This document shows, piece by piece, positions 14,817-16,552 of a DNA stretch of 16,552 nt; position 1 is the first letter of the stretch; every line of letters starts with the position of its first letter. Made by a program: the position numbers and the translations under genes. Below the pieces are notes generated by a model that worked only from the letters and a program-made list of their open reading frames with translations, did not search any database and was not told where the DNA came from. Source of the DNA: Methylotenera sp. (GTDB taxonomy: Bacteria; Pseudomonadota; Gammaproteobacteria; Burkholderiales; Methylophilaceae); NCBI GenBank assembly GCA_027487055.1, contig JAIYEJ010000090.1:1-16552 (forward strand), written 5' to 3'.

Positions 14817-16552
14817 TCATACATGCTTATACTGGTTATAAATTTCTAACATACGTGGTAAACAGCGCTCCATTGCCTCAATTATTGCCGGGTCAAAATG
14901 GAGATTAGATTCTTTCTTCATATAATTAAGCGCCTGATCAATAGACCATGCTTCTTTGTAAGGGCGTTTAGATGTTAACGCGTCAAACACGTCGGCAACC
15001 GTTACTATGCGTGCGGACAATGGTATTTCTTGCCCTTTTAAACGTTGCGGATAGCCACTTCCATTAAATTTTTCGTGATGACATTCTGCAATTTCAATAG
15101 CAGTTTGGAATATTTGATGACCCTGCGCCTCCATTTGCGCTTCGCATTTACGTAACACCTCTCCTCCAATAATCGGGTGTTGTTCTATTTCTTTTCGCTC
15201 ATCTGGGTTTAGTAATCCTGGCTTTAATAGTACATCGTCTCTCACGCCCACTTTTCCAATATCATGCATTGGTGCAAAGTGAAAAACATCGCGTACATAA
15301 GCTGGAGAGATTAACTCTATGTATGGCCCCTGGCGACCTAACTCTTCTGCAATTATGGCAGAGTAGTGAGCCATACGTATTAAATGGTCACCTGTCTCAG
15401 GATCTCTACTTTCAGCTAGTTTAGCTAACCCCTCTATTGCAGAAGTCACAAGACTTTCTACAACAATTGTTTTTTCTAATATTTGAGATACTGTAGAGCC
15501 AATATTCGCCAAAAACTCAACATGGGTTTGTTGAAAAGTGTGATTATTACTTGCAAATATCATCACTGCACGTTGTTTATTTTGTCCAAGAAGGGGTAAA
15601 TAGACGGCGGCATTTAAATAATTTTTAGTGAGTGATTCATCGACACTGCCTTTTTCAACAGAAGTATTTGAGAATGAGAATGCTTTTGGTTGCTCTGATG
15701 CCGTTGCAAAACCACCTATTAGTGCATTAAAACTATCCCCTTCTCTTAAATGCAATGGCTTTGGACTATAGCAACGTTCTAACAAGTAATGCTTATTATC
15801 GGGACTATTATAAAAAACACCTACCCAGTCAAATGGTACAAAACTTTGGAACTCCTCATAGATAAACTGTAGAGTTTCGTCTAATTTTTTACCCTGATTA
15901 ATTCTGTCAGTTAACTTGAACATGCTACTTAAGCGCTCAGTCAAATGGTTAAACGCAAATGTCATTTGTCCAATTTCATTCTGCTGAGTAACAGGCAACT
16001 GATGTTTAAAATTTCCATTTGCTATAAGGCTAAAACTTCTGGTTGTCTCCCTAAGCGGTTTAAATATTAAATGCTGTAACATTGCTAAAATCAACATTAA
16101 AAATAAAAGGCCAAGGCCTGCAGCAATCCATTGAAACATTCGAATACTGTCTAGCTTTTCTTCCATCATCTGTTTGAATGCAATTGAAAGTCGTTCGGAA
16201 GATTTAATTAACTTATGGCCATTCTGACTAATATACTGTGCTGCATAAGTGAGTTTAGGTTCATTGATATTAGTACCTATGTTTTCATCAAGCCCCTTTT
16301 TAAATGCTCTCCATTCAGATGCGGTCTTGTCCATTTGTAAACGTGCTCTGTCATTCCATTTACATTGCACTTTGCTGTGAGTTTGGTGACCACCCAATTC
16401 AGCATCAATCACTCTAGATTCTAACGAACGCGTAATTTTTTGATATAAATTGATCTGTTTTTGTAAGTTTGGCCAGTAACTTTGTAAGTCTCGATTATAG
16501 TTATCATAGCTATCAGGTGCGTGGTTTATATAGTTGATTGATTGTTCAGTCA
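14817..16552 (-). CDS. Membrane sensor HD-GYP c-di-GMP phosphodiesterase (5' end missing)
   Basis: The frame stays open to the right edge, so the N-terminus lies outside; about 578 residues are visible. The GTG at 16412 is internal. Counting from the first codon in the window, a polar helical sensor region (about 1-135) is followed by a membrane helix (about 140-163, FQWIAAGLGLLFLMLILAML), HAMP (about 164-215), GAF (about 225-360) and HD-GYP (about 370-560). HD-GYP motifs are intact: ETGDHL with the metal-binding His, HDIGK (HD at 429-430), HPIIG, HHE at 491-493, GSGYP at 497-501 and VADVFDALTSKRPYK. It should hydrolyse c-di-GMP in the cytoplasm in response to a periplasmic or GAF-borne signal. 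An N-terminal first membrane helix is expected outside the window. Confidence 0.92.
   Translation of the reverse strand, partial: TEQSINYINHAPDSYDNYNRDLQSYWPNLQKQINLYQKITRSLESRVIDAELGGHQTHSKVQCKWNDRARLQMDKTASEWRAFKKGLDENIGTNINEPKLTYAAQYISQNGHKLIKSSERLSIAFKQMMEEKLDSIRMFQWIAAGLGLLFLMLILAMLQHLIFKPLRETTRSFSLIANGNFKHQLPVTQQNEIGQMTFAFNHLTERLSSMFKLTDRINQGKKLDETLQFIYEEFQSFVPFDWVGVFYNSPDNKHYLLERCYSPKPLHLREGDSFNALIGGFATASEQPKAFSFSNTSVEKGSVDESLTKNYLNAAVYLPLLGQNKQRAVMIFASNNHTFQQTHVEFLANIGSTVSQILEKTIVVESLVTSAIEGLAKLAESRDPETGDHLIRMAHYSAIIAEELGRQGPYIELISPAYVRDVFHFAPMHDIGKVGVRDDVLLKPGLLNPDERKEIEQHPIIGGEVLRKCEAQMEAQGHQIFQTAIEIAECHHEKFNGSGYPQRLKGQEIPLSARIVTVADVFDALTSKRPYKEAWSIDQALNYMKKESNLHFDPAIIEAMERCLPRMLEIYNQYKHV

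Overview
The window looks like a chromosomal stretch from an AT-rich betaproteobacterium. A methylotroph of the Methylophilaceae (Methylotenera/Methylophilus-like) is my best guess. This is inferred from the MSHA-type pilus locus, a PEP-CTERM exported protein, an abundance of c-di-GMP enzymes and the base composition; no marker gene proves it.

Positions 1-8324 hold one tightly packed plus-strand operon for an MSHA-type (type IVa-like) pilus: the 3' end of an mshQ-like tip/adhesin gene (DUF6701), then mshI, a PilN-like gene, mshJ, mshK, mshL, mshM and mshN. Four successive junctions overlap by one to four bases, which suggests translational coupling. Together the products make the cytoplasmic/inner-membrane assembly platform (MshI, PilN-like, MshJ), the periplasmic link (MshK, MshN), the outer-membrane secretin (MshL) and an accessory AAA ATPase (MshM). 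The motor ATPase (mshE), the platform protein (mshG) and the pilins are not here.

Positions 8325-9300 are a junction zone. They hold a 64-aa orphan gene with a strong ribosome binding site, a strong hairpin terminator, the 3' half of a tRNA-Lys(TTT) on the minus strand broken exactly at the anticodon loop (a typical integration footprint), and a frameshifted remnant of a TetR-type regulator. Everything to the right may be island or accessory DNA.

Positions 9320-11545 encode a GAF-PAS-GGDEF-EAL protein with both catalytic motif sets and the inhibitory site intact. The next 700 bases hold gene debris: a small minus-strand reading frame, an alpha/beta-hydrolase C-terminal fragment and a G+C-richer patch. 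A secreted HAF-repeat protein with a PEP-CTERM sorting signal follows (12249-13382).

Positions 13439-14650 are the most unusual part. Two approximately 190-200 bp near-identical leader repeats each precede a small cassette-like gene. They end in integron-type core sites, and the second gene is followed at once by a recognisable attC site. This looks like a small integron-cassette cluster without an integrase (CALIN-like), with an unexplained conserved spacer in each unit.

From 14817 to the right edge, on the minus strand, lies the 3' part of a membrane-bound HAMP-GAF-HD-GYP c-di-GMP phosphodiesterase. With the GGDEF-EAL protein it gives the window two c-di-GMP enzymes a few kilobases from an MSHA locus; in Vibrio this pilus is controlled by c-di-GMP through MshE.
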